Of a DNA stretch of 64,000 nt, positions 8,806 through 17,174 are shown in pieces. The stretch's first letter is position 1; every line of letters starts with the position of its first letter. Position numbers and translations under genes: made by a program. This DNA comes from Amycolatopsis lurida. Its GTDB lineage: Bacteria > Actinomycetota > Actinomycetes > Mycobacteriales > Pseudonocardiaceae. The stretch is from positions 372,001 through 436,000 of the forward strand of contig NZ_FNTA01000002.1 of assembly GCF_900105055.1 (NCBI RefSeq), written 5' to 3'. Under the pieces are notes generated by a model. That model was not told the origin of the DNA, did no database searches, and was given only the letters and a program-made list of their open reading frames with translations.

Positions 8806-9858
8806 TCAAGGCGACACGGATCGCTCCGCAGGCGAGAGGAATTCGGCGCGGACGCCCAGTAGGCGGACCGGTCTGCCGAGGTCGAACATGCCGAGCACGG
8901 CCAGCGCCGCCTTCTCGATTTCGGCCGGGTCCGAGGTCCGGGCGGGCAGGGTCACGCTGTGGGTATGGGTCTGGAAGGGGGCGAACCGGACCTTGACCGC
9001 GACCCGCGCGGCGGGCCTGCCCTCCTCGGCGACGTCCTGTGAGACGCGTTTCGCCAGTGCGACGACCTCCGCGGCCATGGCCTCGGGATCGGCGATGTTC
9101 TGCTGAAAGGTCGTCTCGCGGCTACGGGATCGCGCGACGTACGGCGTCGCGGTGACCTCGGCGTCGCCGATTCCGCCGGCGAGGATCCGGTACCAAGGGC
9201 CGAGCTTCGGGCCGAACCGGGCCGCGAGGTCCGCCGGATCGGCGCCCGCCAGCTCCAGCACGGTGTGGTAGCCGGCCTCGGCGAGCTTCTTCGTCGTCTT
9301 GGTGCCGATGCCCCACAGGGCGTCCGTCGGCCGCTTGGCCATGACGTCCCACCAGTTGTCCTGGACGAGCCGGAAGATCCCCGCCGGTTTCGCGAATCCG
9401 GTGGCGAGTTTGGCGCGCAGCTTGTTGTCCCCGATACCGACGGAGCAGGAGAGCCCGGTTTCCTCGGCCACTGCCCGCCGGATGTCGGCGGCGAGTGCTT
9501 CGGGATCGTCGGTGGTGACGCCGAGGAATGCTTCGTCCCAGCCGAGCACTTCGACGATCACGGGGAATTCCCGCAGTGTCGCCATCACCCGGTCGGAGAC
9601 CTCTTGGTACGCGGGGGCGTCCGTGGCGAGGAAGATCGCGTCAGGGCAGCGTTTCGCGGCGGTTCGCAGGGGCATTCCGGACCGGATGCCGAACTCCCGC
9701 GCCTCGTACGACGCCGTCGCCACCACTGCCCGTTCCGCGGGATCGCCCGTGCCGCCGACGATGACGGGCTTACCGCGCAGCTCAGGCCGCCGGGCGACCT
9801 CGACCGCCGCGATGAACTGGTCGAGGTCGACGTGAAGTATCCACTCCCCGACGGCCAT
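8806..9858 (-). CDS. dinB: DNA polymerase IV (Y family)
   Basis: A 350-residue translesion polymerase. The palm motif HVDLDQFIAAVE at residues 9-20, the second acidic motif WDEAFLGV near 100, the helix-hairpin-helix region GIGTKTTKKLAEAGYHTV and a C-terminal little-finger domain are all present. Length is normal. The extreme C-terminus lacks an obvious QxxLF beta-clamp motif, as in some actinobacterial DinB2-type enzymes, but this is hard to be sure of by eye. The start is the ATG at 9858; in-frame reading to 10098 is out of family. It sits 10 bases after the YCII gene on the same strand and may share its transcript. Confidence 0.95.
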   Translation of the reverse strand: MAVGEWILHVDLDQFIAAVEVARRPELRGKPVIVGGTGDPAERAVVATASYEAREFGIRSGMPLRTAAKRCPDAIFLATDAPAYQEVSDRVMATLREFPVIVEVLGWDEAFLGVTTDDPEALAADIRRAVAEETGLSCSVGIGDNKLRAKLATGFAKPAGIFRLVQDNWWDVMAKRPTDALWGIGTKTTKKLAEAGYHTVLELAGADPADLAARFGPKLGPWYRILAGGIGDAEVTATPYVARSRSRETTFQQNIADPEAMAAEVVALAKRVSQDVAEEGRPAARVAVKVRFAPFQTHTHSVTLPARTSDPAEIEKAALAVLGMFDLGRPVRLLGVRAEFLSPAERSVSP

Positions 9859-9868
9859 GAAACCGAGC

Positions 9869-10294
9869 TTAGGACCGTTCGGCGATCTCGTCGCGCATTC
9901 GCTGCTCGTTCTCCTGCAGTTCCGGGGTGAAGTTCTCGCCGAAGTCCTCGGCTTCGAGGATCTTGCGGATCTCGAGCACGGTGTCGCCGGTCGGGGGAGT
10001 GGGGCAGCGCTTGGCCCACTCGATCGCTTCGGCGCGCGAGGGGACGTCGACGATCCAGAAGCCGCCGACGAGTTCCTTGGCTTCGGTGAAGGGGCCATCG
10101 GTGACGGTGGCCCCGGCCGGGGTGAGCGTGACCCGTGCGCCCTTCGAGCTTTCCTGCAGGCCTTCGCCGCCGACCAGCACCCCGGCGTCGAGCATCTCCT
10201 GGTTGAACTTCGCCATGGCGGTCAAAGCCTCCATCGGAGGCGGCTTCCCGGCTTCGGAGTCCTCGTCCGCCTTGATGATGATCATGAAACGCAT
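9869..10294 (-). CDS. YCII/DGPF-domain protein
   Basis: A 141-residue YciI-like protein with the typical start MRFMIIIKADEDSE and the DGPFTEAKELVGGFWIVD signature. The fold is a ferredoxin-like alpha-beta dimer. These proteins often accompany ECF sigma factors, but none is here. The biochemical role is not established; some relatives are small hydrolases. It is encoded just before dinB on the same strand with a 10-base gap, so co-transcription is likely. Confidence 0.88.
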   Translation of the reverse strand: MRFMIIIKADEDSEAGKPPPMEALTAMAKFNQEMLDAGVLVGGEGLQESSKGARVTLTPAGATVTDGPFTEAKELVGGFWIVDVPSRAEAIEWAKRCPTPPTGDTVLEIRKILEAEDFGENFTPELQENEQRMRDEIAERS

Positions 10295-10355
10295 GCGTCT
10301 TCCTCCCAGTGAACCGGACGTATCGCCCGGACTCTACCGGCGCAGAGGAAGACGA

Positions 10356-10622
10356 TCAGGGACGCCCGAACCGGGACAGGTGCGCGATCACCGCCGCGGT
10401 CACGGTGATCATCCCGGTCAGCAGCAGGGACGGGCTGCTCACCACGATGCCCAGCAGCATCAACATCCCCGCGGTGATGTCGAGGCTGAGGAGGAGGGCC
10501 AGGCGGAGCAGAGGGGGCTGGGCGGGCCTGCCGGACCGCAGCCGGGCGGCCAAAGCCGGCTCGGTGAGCTCGAACCAACGCTCGATCTTCTCCAGCTCTT
10601 GCCGATCGTGATGGCTCAGCAT
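10356..10622 (-). CDS. DUF3040 family small membrane protein
   Basis: An 88-residue protein with the DUF3040 N-terminus MLSHHDRQELEKIERWFE, a short Arg-rich linker and two predicted membrane helices (about 39-58 and 61-79). This layout is common in actinobacteria; the function is unknown. The ATG at 10622 has GGAG seven bases upstream, and a longer reading to 10661 is not supported. It stands alone between the YCII gene and a divergent MetE-like gene. Confidence 0.85.
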   Translation of the reverse strand: MLSHHDRQELEKIERWFELTEPALAARLRSGRPAQPPLLRLALLLSLDITAGMLMLLGIVVSSPSLLLTGMITVTAAVIAHLSRFGRP

Positions 10623-10710
10623 CGGTTTCTCCTTCGGCGCGCCCCGGCCGTCGACATCCACGGAATACCCAGGAGCAGGGCCGGATAAGCATCGAATTTC
10701 GCCGAGCGTT

Positions 10711-10726
10711 GTATAACGACCTATAC
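10711..10726. promoter_or_regulatory. GTATA-N6-TATAC dyad, candidate operator
   Basis: A 5-bp-arm inverted repeat (GTATAACGACCTATAC) in the 255-base gap between the divergent DUF3040 and MetE-like genes. It is AT-rich for this genome and resembles GntR-type operators. No adjacent regulator gene is present. Confidence 0.35.
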
Positions 10727-10877
10727 GGTACGGCGTCGGAGATCCTTTGAGGAGCTAACCATTGCGCCATTAGGGGTTTCGGCACGCCGAAAGATCGTCA
10801 AGGAGGGAAGGGCTCGGTAGTTTCCACGCTTGTGGCCATGGGGGCCGCGGGCTGTGCCATCTGGGAGGACGCGAGCG

Positions 10878-11936
10878 ATGACCATACCCACCGAACCGAT
10901 CGGCAGTATTCCCCGTCCCGGCTATCTCATCGAAGCACTCGGTGAGCACGCCGCAGGGCGGCTCGACGCCGACGGACTCGGCGAGTCGCAGGAAAAAGCT
11001 CTCGTGGAGACCATCAAACGGCTGGAGGAGACCGGCTCGCCGGTCATCACCGACGGCGAGCAGGGCAAACCGAGTTTCGCCACATATCCCTTGGCGGGCC
11101 TCACTTCGCTGGCATCGGACGGCGTTGTCATCCCGTTCGCCGACGGGCACACCCGGCAGCTTCCGAGGCTGACCGCCGGGCCGTTCCGCTATCAGACCTA
11201 CGCCGACAGCTATCTGCGTGAGGCCAAGAAGTACGCGACCCGGCCGGTGAAGCAGGCGGTGATCGCGGCCTCGGCGGTCAGTCTCGTCTATCCAGGTGAA
11301 GAATTGGCTGGATATGACAAAGAACAGTTCATCGCCGACCTGGTGAACGAGGCCGAGGCGGATATCCGCCGCAGTCTCGACGCGGGTGCGGACAGTGTCC
11401 AGATCGACTTCACCGAAGGCCGGTTGTCGCTGAAGCTCGATCCGTCCGGCGGACTGCTGCAGTCCTTTGTGGACCTGAACAACGCCGTGCTCGACCGGTT
11501 CTCCGAGGAGGAGCGGGCGAAGATCGGTGTGCACACCTGCCCCGGTGGGGACCAGGACTCCGTGCACAGCCTGGACGTCGACTACGCCGGGCTGCTGCCG
11601 ACGTTGTTCCGGTTGAAGGTGGGCAATGTCTACGTCCAGCTGGCCAGTGAGCCGGATCCCGAGCGGGCATTGCGGGTGATCGCCGAGCATGCTCGTCCGG
11701 AGCAGCGGGTCTTCGTCGGCGTGACCGATCCGATCGACCCGCGCGTCGAAACCGCCGAAGAGGTCCGGGACAGGGTTCTCCAGGCGGCGCGGTTCATCTC
11801 GCCGGACCGGCTGGGCACCTGTGACGACTGCGGTTTCTCGCCGTTCGCCGACGACACCTCGACGTCGCGGGACACCGCGTTCGCCAAGATCGCCGCCCGC
11901 GTCGAAGGGACGCGCCTCGCCGCCGAAGCCCTCTGA
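10878..11936 (+). CDS. MetE-like (cobalamin-independent methionine synthase C-terminal domain) protein
   Basis: A 352-residue TIM-barrel protein like the C-terminal catalytic half of MetE. The zinc ligand pattern is present: His219 and Cys221 in GVHTCPGGD, and Cys315/Cys318 in CDDCGFSPF. It starts with IGSIPRP as family members do. Stand-alone forms, also called UroD/MetE-like, transfer methyl groups to thiols such as homocysteine, but many are of unknown specificity. The N-terminal folate-binding half of full MetE is absent. The start at 10878 has GGGAGGACG upstream. No methionine gene is adjacent, though sahH lies 2.3 kb away. Confidence 0.8.
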   Translation: MTIPTEPIGSIPRPGYLIEALGEHAAGRLDADGLGESQEKALVETIKRLEETGSPVITDGEQGKPSFATYPLAGLTSLASDGVVIPFADGHTRQLPRLTAGPFRYQTYADSYLREAKKYATRPVKQAVIAASAVSLVYPGEELAGYDKEQFIADLVNEAEADIRRSLDAGADSVQIDFTEGRLSLKLDPSGGLLQSFVDLNNAVLDRFSEEERAKIGVHTCPGGDQDSVHSLDVDYAGLLPTLFRLKVGNVYVQLASEPDPERALRVIAEHARPEQRVFVGVTDPIDPRVETAEEVRDRVLQAARFISPDRLGTCDDCGFSPFADDTSTSRDTAFAKIAARVEGTRLAAEAL

Positions 11937-11960
11937 CGTCGTGTGATGGGCGCCTTCGGG

Positions 11961-12587
11961 TCAGTTCTGCACCGCGACCCGGATGCCGAGTCCGACCAGG
12001 AAGGTGCCCATCACCGCGTCCATCGTCCGCCGCACCCTGCCGGAGCTGAAGAACCTTCGCAGCGAACCGACCAGCGTCGCCAGGACGAAGGTCCAGACGA
12101 CGGCCACCGTGGTGGCCAGCACGGCCAGCTGCAGGGTTTGCGCGGTCGAGGCCGAATGCGGGAGGAACTGGGGGATCAGCGCGAGAAAGAACATCGCGAC
12201 CTTCGGATTGAACAGGTTCGTGAGCAGCCCCTGCCGGAACGCCTCCTTGGGTGCGACGACGGGCGCCACCCTGTCCTTGAGTTCGCTGTAGTCGCCGCGG
12301 CGCACCGCCAGCCACGCCTTGACTCCGAGGAAGATCAGGTAGCCGGCGCCGATCAGTTTCACCACGGTGAAGGCGATCGCCGACGCGGTGAGGATCGCCG
12401 CGACCCCGAGCGCGATCGCGACCACCCAGACGAAGACGCCGAGCGCGATGCCGAGTCCGGCGGCGATCCCGGCCTTGCGCCCGCCGAGGATCGCGCTGCG
12501 GGTCACGATCAGGAAATCCGGGCCCGGTGCCATGGCGCCGAGCAGGCAGATCAAGACGAATGAAAGCGCGGTGGGCCCGGAGATCAT
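11961..12587 (-). CDS. LysE/RhtB family translocator
   Basis: A 208-residue inner-membrane protein of the LysE superfamily of amino-acid and metabolite exporters. There are six hydrophobic segments, the conserved GAMAPGPDFLIVTR near the N-terminus and NLFNPKVAMFFLALIPQF in the middle. Its start overlaps the stop of the GNAT gene by four bases (ATGA), so the two are coupled. The pairing suggests that an acetylated or related small molecule is exported, but the substrate cannot be told from the sequence. Confidence 0.92.
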   Translation of the reverse strand: MISGPTALSFVLICLLGAMAPGPDFLIVTRSAILGGRKAGIAAGLGIALGVFVWVVAIALGVAAILTASAIAFTVVKLIGAGYLIFLGVKAWLAVRRGDYSELKDRVAPVVAPKEAFRQGLLTNLFNPKVAMFFLALIPQFLPHSASTAQTLQLAVLATTVAVVWTFVLATLVGSLRRFFSSGRVRRTMDAVMGTFLVGLGIRVAVQN

Positions 12588-13150
12588 CGTTCGATGCTAT
12601 CCGGCTCGTCGATGTCCCTGGCCATGACGGCGCCCGGTACGTCGACGCCGTCGGGCGTCGTGACGGTCACCCGTTCGACTTCGGTGAAGCCGAACGACAG
12701 GTACAGCGGGACACCGGGCAGGGTCGCGGTCAGTGTCAGCGACGTGAACCCTTCGGCCTTCGCGGCGAGACGACAGGACTCGAGGATCGCGCGCCCGAGC
12801 CCACGGCGTGTCCAGTCGCCGCGGACGAACATGGCGCGCACGCGCGCGGGCTCGGTGGCCGGATCGAGCGGACGGTCGTCGTCCGACGCGTCGCCGGCGC
12901 CCGCATGGGTCTTGTTGCGCCTGCTCCAACCTCCGCAGGCGACGATCTCGCCGTCCGTCTCGTGCACGAAGTAGGTGCCGTCTTCGATCAACCGCAGGTC
13001 GAGACGCGCGACGTGGTCCGCCGCGCTCGCGGTCTGCCGTTCGTCGTAGAACCGGGGGAACAACTCCAGCACCGAGGCGCGCATCAGCGCCGCGATGGCG
13101 GGCGCGTCGGCGAGGGTGGCCGTTCGCTGCGGCGGCCTGTACGTCGTCAT
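12584..13150 (-). CDS. GNAT family N-acetyltransferase
   Basis: A 188-residue GNAT protein. The acetyl-CoA binding motif A is RAMFVRGDWTRRGLGRAILE, followed by a typical strand and LYLSFGFTEVERV near the C-terminus. The substrate is unknown. The ATG at 13150 has no good ribosome site, and TTGACT lies close upstream, so the mRNA may be nearly leaderless. It is divergent from the hydrolase gene at 13202, leaving a 51-base promoter region for both. It is translationally coupled to the LysE exporter that follows. Confidence 0.9.
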   Translation of the reverse strand: MTTYRPPQRTATLADAPAIAALMRASVLELFPRFYDERQTASAADHVARLDLRLIEDGTYFVHETDGEIVACGGWSRRNKTHAGAGDASDDDRPLDPATEPARVRAMFVRGDWTRRGLGRAILESCRLAAKAEGFTSLTLTATLPGVPLYLSFGFTEVERVTVTTPDGVDVPGAVMARDIDEPDSIER

Positions 13151-13201
13151 GTCGCGGAAGATAGTCAACGACCGCCGCCCGGACCATCGGATAATCACGT
13201 G

Positions 13202-13987
13202 ATGATCACCGACGACGGTTGTGAGCTGTGGACCTCGGCGACCGGCCGGGACGAACCGATCCTGTGCTGCCACGGCGGTCCCGGTCTGTGGGACATGTTC
13301 GGCACCCTCGATCTCGGTCCGCGGTTCCGGTTGATCCGGTGGGATCAGCGCGGTGCCGGGCGTTCGGAAGCGCGTGGCCCGTACACGCTCGAACGGATGG
13401 TCGCCGACGTCGACGCCGTCCGCGAGTGGCACGGCATCGACCGTGTCCCGGTGCTCGGGCATTCGTGGGGTGCGCATCTCGGCCTTCTCTACGCGCTCGC
13501 GTGGCCGGAACGAGTGAGCGCGCTCGTTTACGTTTCGGGCGTCGGCCTCGGTCACGAATGGCACGCGGAATTCAAGCGGAACTTCGAGCGATTGGTGGGC
13601 GAGCAGCCTCGCGGCGAGGGCCGCGAACGCGCGATATGGCAGTGGACGGCCGATTTCGTGACCGACGGCGCGCGCCACGCCGAAGCGATGGCGACGCCTT
13701 GGTTCCCGGTCAACTACGAAGCGAACACGGCGCTCAGCGAGGAGATGCGGACCGTGCCGGAGTCGGAACTCGTCTCGGCCTGCGAGTCGCTGAGGGTGCC
13801 GACGCTGATCGTGGACGGCATGGCCGACAACCGGCCCCGGTGGGCCGTCGACTCCTTGGAACAGGCCCTGCCGTCGGTGAGGCGGGTGCGGTTCGAGAAC
13901 GTCGGGCACGTGCCGTGGCTGGAGGCGCCGGACGGGTTCCGTTCTGTCGTGACCGAGTTCCTGACCGCTCTGCATTGTTCGGGGTGA
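13202..13987 (+). CDS. Prolyl-aminopeptidase-like alpha/beta hydrolase (S33)
   Basis: A 261-residue alpha/beta hydrolase. The HGGPG oxyanion motif (residues about 24-28), the nucleophile elbow GHSWGAH with Ser88, a late Asp in VDGMADNRP and His in VGHVPW form the expected triad. HGGPG with GHSWG is typical of prolyl iminopeptidases and their relatives. It is shorter than classical prolyl aminopeptidases, so the substrate may differ. GTG 13199 and ATG 13202 are both possible starts. A 53-base palindromic element lies 34 bases after the stop. Confidence 0.88.
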   Translation: MITDDGCELWTSATGRDEPILCCHGGPGLWDMFGTLDLGPRFRLIRWDQRGAGRSEARGPYTLERMVADVDAVREWHGIDRVPVLGHSWGAHLGLLYALAWPERVSALVYVSGVGLGHEWHAEFKRNFERLVGEQPRGEGRERAIWQWTADFVTDGARHAEAMATPWFPVNYEANTALSEEMRTVPESELVSACESLRVPTLIVDGMADNRPRWAVDSLEQALPSVRRVRFENVGHVPWLEAPDGFRSVVTEFLTALHCSG

Positions 13988-14021
13988 GGGGACTTCCCCC
14001 GCCACGGAGGCGGGCGAACGG

Positions 14022-14074
14022 GTTGCGAAAGCCACTTTCGCAACCTTCAACGTTGCGAAAGTGGCTTTCGCAAC
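14022..14074. repeat. 53-base palindromic element, family A, copy 1
   Basis: Two 23-base units, GTTGCGAAAG-CCA-CTTTCGCAAC and its exact reverse complement, are separated by seven bases (CTTCAAC). Each unit is itself an inverted repeat with 10-bp arms. It lies 34 bases 3' of the hydrolase stop. Copies 2 and 3 are at 14122-14174 and 31530-31582. Confidence 0.85.
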
Positions 14075-14121
14075 GTCAGACCGGCCCGACGTGATGCGAC
14101 CTCCGGTACTGCCGGAGGCGT

Positions 14122-14174
14122 GTCGCGAAAGCCACTTTCGGGACGTGTGGTGTCCCGAAAGTGGCTTTCGCGAC
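14122..14174. repeat. 53-base palindromic element, family A, copy 2
   Basis: The same 23-7-23 layout: GTCGCGAAAG-CCA-CTTTCGGGAC, loop GTGTGGT, and its exact reverse complement. The arms differ from copy 1 yet the two 23-base units still match perfectly. It ends 22 bases from the MerR stop on the opposite strand, so each of the two convergent genes has its own copy. Confidence 0.85.
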
Positions 14175-14196
14175 GCCGCTCATCGACTCATGACGG

Positions 14197-15012
14197 TCAG
14201 GCCTTGGTGATCGGCTGCTGCAGCTCGGTGACCCACTTGTCCCCGTCCTCCGGGCACTCGAGGTAGAACTCCCGCGCCGGGCCGCTCGCGCGGTACCCGT
14301 GGGCGTCGACCCACTTCGCCAGGGCCTGGTAGCTGGGCAGCACGGTCTCCATCGAACCTCGGTGCAGGATCGTGGCAGCGGCCGGGACTTCGGCGAGGCG
14401 GACCGTCGAGAATCCTTCCGTGCCATCGGTTTCGGCCGAGATCGGGACCGCGGCGTGGATCCGCACTCGTTCGCCGTCGGTGTCGTCTTCGTAGTAGGCG
14501 ATGAGCGGACCGGACGGCGTGATCGGGCCGAGCGCGCCGAACAGCTCCTTGTAGAGCCCTTGCACGACGGGCCCGATCTCGTCGTTCACGTAACCGCCCG
14601 CCGTCCCCGTCAGCTCGGCGACGCGCACCGCGGGCAGGCTTTTGATCACGACGTCTTCGGAAGGCATGGTTCCCTCGCTTTCGATCGACCGGAGCCTCGC
14701 CTCGACGGCCTTGAGCCGCGCCTCGTCGGCCTCGATGGCCGCTTCGAGTTCGGCACGGCGGAGCCGCAGCATTCCGCGCAGTTCGTCCGCGCCGATTTCC
14801 GCGTCGAGGATCTCCTGCACCTGGGTGAGGGTGAACCCGAGATCCTTGAGCACGATCACCCGGTTGAGCCGCGCCAGCTGCTCGCCGGCGTAGGACCGGT
14901 AGCCGCTGAACGGGTCGACGTGGGCGGGGCGCAGCAGCCCGATGGCGTCGTAGTGACGCAGCATGCGGACCGACACCCGGCCGTGTTTGGCGAAATCTCC
15001 GATACTGAACAT
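14197..15012 (-). CDS. MerR family regulator with GyrI-like effector domain
   Basis: A 271-residue BmrR-like regulator. Residues 1-70 form the MerR winged helix (MFSIGDFAKHGRVSVRMLRHYD, then SGYRSYAGEQLARLNRV). A coiled dimerisation helix follows, and residues 120-271 form a GyrI-like ligand domain. Such proteins sense bulky, often cationic compounds and twist the promoter to switch it on. The ATG has GGGAGG upstream. A dyad between probable -35 and -10 elements lies directly in front, so it is likely self-regulated. The epoxide hydrolase upstream on the same strand may be read through. Confidence 0.93.
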   Translation of the reverse strand: MFSIGDFAKHGRVSVRMLRHYDAIGLLRPAHVDPFSGYRSYAGEQLARLNRVIVLKDLGFTLTQVQEILDAEIGADELRGMLRLRRAELEAAIEADEARLKAVEARLRSIESEGTMPSEDVVIKSLPAVRVAELTGTAGGYVNDEIGPVVQGLYKELFGALGPITPSGPLIAYYEDDTDGERVRIHAAVPISAETDGTEGFSTVRLAEVPAAATILHRGSMETVLPSYQALAKWVDAHGYRASGPAREFYLECPEDGDKWVTELQQPITKA

Positions 15013-15033
15013 GACGCCTCCCAGCGCACAGCC

Positions 15034-15053
15034 TGACACGGTGTCACGGTCAA
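15034..15053 (-). promoter_or_regulatory. MerR-type promoter/operator
   Basis: On the minus strand TTGACC (15053-15048) is followed at once by the perfect dyad TGACAC-C-GTGTCA (15046-15034), then AGGC and the ribosome site. A dyad placed in the spacer is the hallmark of MerR-controlled promoters. Confidence 0.65.
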
Positions 15054-15057
15054 GCGG

Positions 15058-16212
15058 TCAGCGCACGAGCCGGAAGAACGACCGCACCTCCTCGGTGAAC
15101 AACTCAGGCTGTTCGAAGGCAGCGAAGTGGCCGCCCCGATCGAGCTCGTTCCAGTACCGGATGTCGGTGAAGCGGCGCTCCGCCCAGCGGCGGGACGGGC
15201 GCGGGGTCTCGCGCGGGAAGATCGAACAGCCGGTCGGCACGGTGATCGTGTCCACAGTGGATTCGGCGAACCAGCTCGACACCTCGGCGAAACTCTCCCA
15301 GTACAGCCGGGCGGACGAGGCGCCGGTGCCCGTCAGCCAGTAGAGCGTGATGTCGTCGAGCATCGCGTCGCGGCTCAGCGCGTTCTCCGGATGGCCGCCG
15401 CAATCGGTCCAGGCTTGGAACTTCTCGACGATCCACGCGCACAGCGCGACCGGCGAGTCGGCCAGCGCGTAACCGATCGTTTGCGGCCTCGTCGCCTGCT
15501 GGATCGCATACCCGGAACCGTCGGCCTTGGCCGTTTCGAGGTCGGCGAGTGATTTCCGCTCGGATTCGGTCAAATCATCGAAGGTCGCCGGGTCCGGCGC
15601 CGCCAGCGGTGGGTTGAGGTGGATCCCGGCCAGCCGCTCGGGTGCCGTCCGGCCCATGAGCGTGGTGATGCTGGTGCCCCAATCGCCGCCTTGGGCGCCA
15701 TAACGCTCGTATCCCAGGTCCTCCATGAGGCGGATCCACGTGTCGGCGATGCGCTGGATCGACCAGCCGGCCCGCGTGGGCTTGTCGCTGAAGCCGTACC
15801 CGGGCAGGGACGGGACGACGACGTGGAAGGCGTCCGCCGCGTCCCCGCCGTGAGCGACCGGATCGGTGAGCGGGCCGAGCACGTCGAGGAACTCGAAGAC
15901 CGAGCCCGGCCAGCCGTGGGTGAGGACCAGTGGCAGCGCGTCAGGATGCGGGGAGCGGACGTGCAGGTAGTGGATACCGAGCCCGTCGATCTCGGACCGG
16001 AACTGGGGGAACGCGTTGAGCCGCGACTCGGCTGCCCGCCAGTCGTAGGTCTCCGCCCAATAGGCGCACAGTTCACGCAGGTAGGCGGCGGGTACGCCCT
16101 GCGACCAGTCGTCGACGGTCTCGTCTTCGGGCCAGCGGGCACGGCGGAGCCGATCACGGAGGTCTTCGAGATCGGCCTCCGGGATCCGGGCTTGGAAGGG
16201 CGTGCTGTCCAT
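15058..16212 (-). CDS. Epoxide hydrolase, microsomal-type family
   Basis: A 384-residue alpha/beta hydrolase with the N-terminal EHN domain (residues 1-110), the oxyanion motif HGWPG (99-103), the nucleophile Asp177 in GGDWGTS and a C-terminal GGHFAAFEQPE carrying the catalytic His. The family opens epoxides to diols. Length matches. It ends 45 bases before the MerR start, and the MerR promoter abuts its 3' end, so the regulator may also respond to compounds linked to this enzyme. The physiological substrate is unknown. Confidence 0.92.
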   Translation of the reverse strand: MDSTPFQARIPEADLEDLRDRLRRARWPEDETVDDWSQGVPAAYLRELCAYWAETYDWRAAESRLNAFPQFRSEIDGLGIHYLHVRSPHPDALPLVLTHGWPGSVFEFLDVLGPLTDPVAHGGDAADAFHVVVPSLPGYGFSDKPTRAGWSIQRIADTWIRLMEDLGYERYGAQGGDWGTSITTLMGRTAPERLAGIHLNPPLAAPDPATFDDLTESERKSLADLETAKADGSGYAIQQATRPQTIGYALADSPVALCAWIVEKFQAWTDCGGHPENALSRDAMLDDITLYWLTGTGASSARLYWESFAEVSSWFAESTVDTITVPTGCSIFPRETPRPSRRWAERRFTDIRYWNELDRGGHFAAFEQPELFTEEVRSFFRLVR

Positions 16213-16316
16213 GCCGGCTGACGCTAACGAAGGGGTCCGACAATTCCCGGTTTGGCGGTCCGTTGCCCGTTGACCGAGAACAGGTCAGCGGGCTATTCTC
16301 GATATACGAAAGAAAG

Positions 16317-16332
16317 TTTCCGCATAGCGAAA
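16317..16332. promoter_or_regulatory. IclR-type operator before the glyoxylate operon
   Basis: The near-palindrome TTTCCGCATAGCGAAA has TTTC/GAAA ends and GC inner steps, as in known IclR-family operators. It lies 14-30 bases upstream of the hyi start, a place fit for repression. No IclR gene is in the window. Confidence 0.5.
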
Positions 16333-16346
16333 TGACAGAGGTTTCG

Positions 16347-17174
16347 ATGGCTGATCTTGCCGGTTCGCGTCATGCGCTGCCGTACGTGCTGAACCTGTCG
16401 CTGGTCTTCACCGAGTTGCCGCTGCTCGATCGTGCGGAAGCGGCGCGCGCCGCGGGCTTCACCGCGGTGGAGTACTGGTGGCCGTTCGAAGCGCCGGTTC
16501 CGGACGACGCCGAGGTCGACGCCTTCGTGGCGTCGGTCGAGCGGGCGGGTGTCGCGGTGACCGGGCTGAACTTCTTCCCCGGTGACATGGCGGGTGGCGA
16601 TCGCGGCCTCGTCACCTGGCCCGGTCGTGAAGACGAGTTCGCCCGCGGCATCGCCTCGGCGATCGACCTCGGCGAGCGGCTCGGCTGCCGCCGGTTCAAC
16701 GCGCTCTACGGCAACCGGATCGACGGCGCCGATCCGGCCGGGCAGGACAAGCTCGGCCTGTCGAATCTGGCGCTCGCGTCGGACGCGGCCGCGCGCATCG
16801 GCGCGGAGATCGTGCTGGAACCGTTGTCGGGGGCGGAGAAGTACCCGCTCAAGACCGCGGACGACGTACTGAAGGTGCTCGACGAACTCGGGCGGGACAA
16901 CGTGAAGCTGCTGGCCGACCTGTACCACCTGGCGGTCAACGGTGACGACCTCGACACGGTCACCACCGTCCACACCGGACGGATCGGCCACGTGCAGATC
17001 GCCGATGCCCCAGGGCGCCACCAGCCGGGGACCGGAACGCTGGACATCGAGGGATACCTGGAAAAGCTGCAGACGGCGGGCTACCGCGGACAGGTCGGCG
17101 TGGAGTACAAACCCGACGGGCCGAGCGCGGAATCGCTGTCGTGGCTGCCTTTCGAACGAAGGGGACTGGCATGA
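16347..17174 (+). CDS. hyi: Hydroxypyruvate isomerase-like TIM-barrel protein
   Basis: A 275-residue sugar-phosphate-isomerase-type barrel. Recognisable are GFTAVEYWWPFE near the N-terminus, EIVLEPLSGAEKYPL, LLADLYHLAVNGDD and HVQIADAPGRHQPGTG with metal-binding Glu, Asp and His. This pattern is typical of hydroxypyruvate isomerase, which interconverts hydroxypyruvate and tartronate semialdehyde. The context of glxR and gcl supports that role. The ATG at 16347 has AGAGG upstream; ATG 16332 is an alternative. Its stop overlaps the glxR start (ATGA). It is the first gene of a three-gene operon. Confidence 0.9.
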   Translation: MADLAGSRHALPYVLNLSLVFTELPLLDRAEAARAAGFTAVEYWWPFEAPVPDDAEVDAFVASVERAGVAVTGLNFFPGDMAGGDRGLVTWPGREDEFARGIASAIDLGERLGCRRFNALYGNRIDGADPAGQDKLGLSNLALASDAAARIGAEIVLEPLSGAEKYPLKTADDVLKVLDELGRDNVKLLADLYHLAVNGDDLDTVTTVHTGRIGHVQIADAPGRHQPGTGTLDIEGYLEKLQTAGYRGQVGVEYKPDGPSAESLSWLPFERRGLA

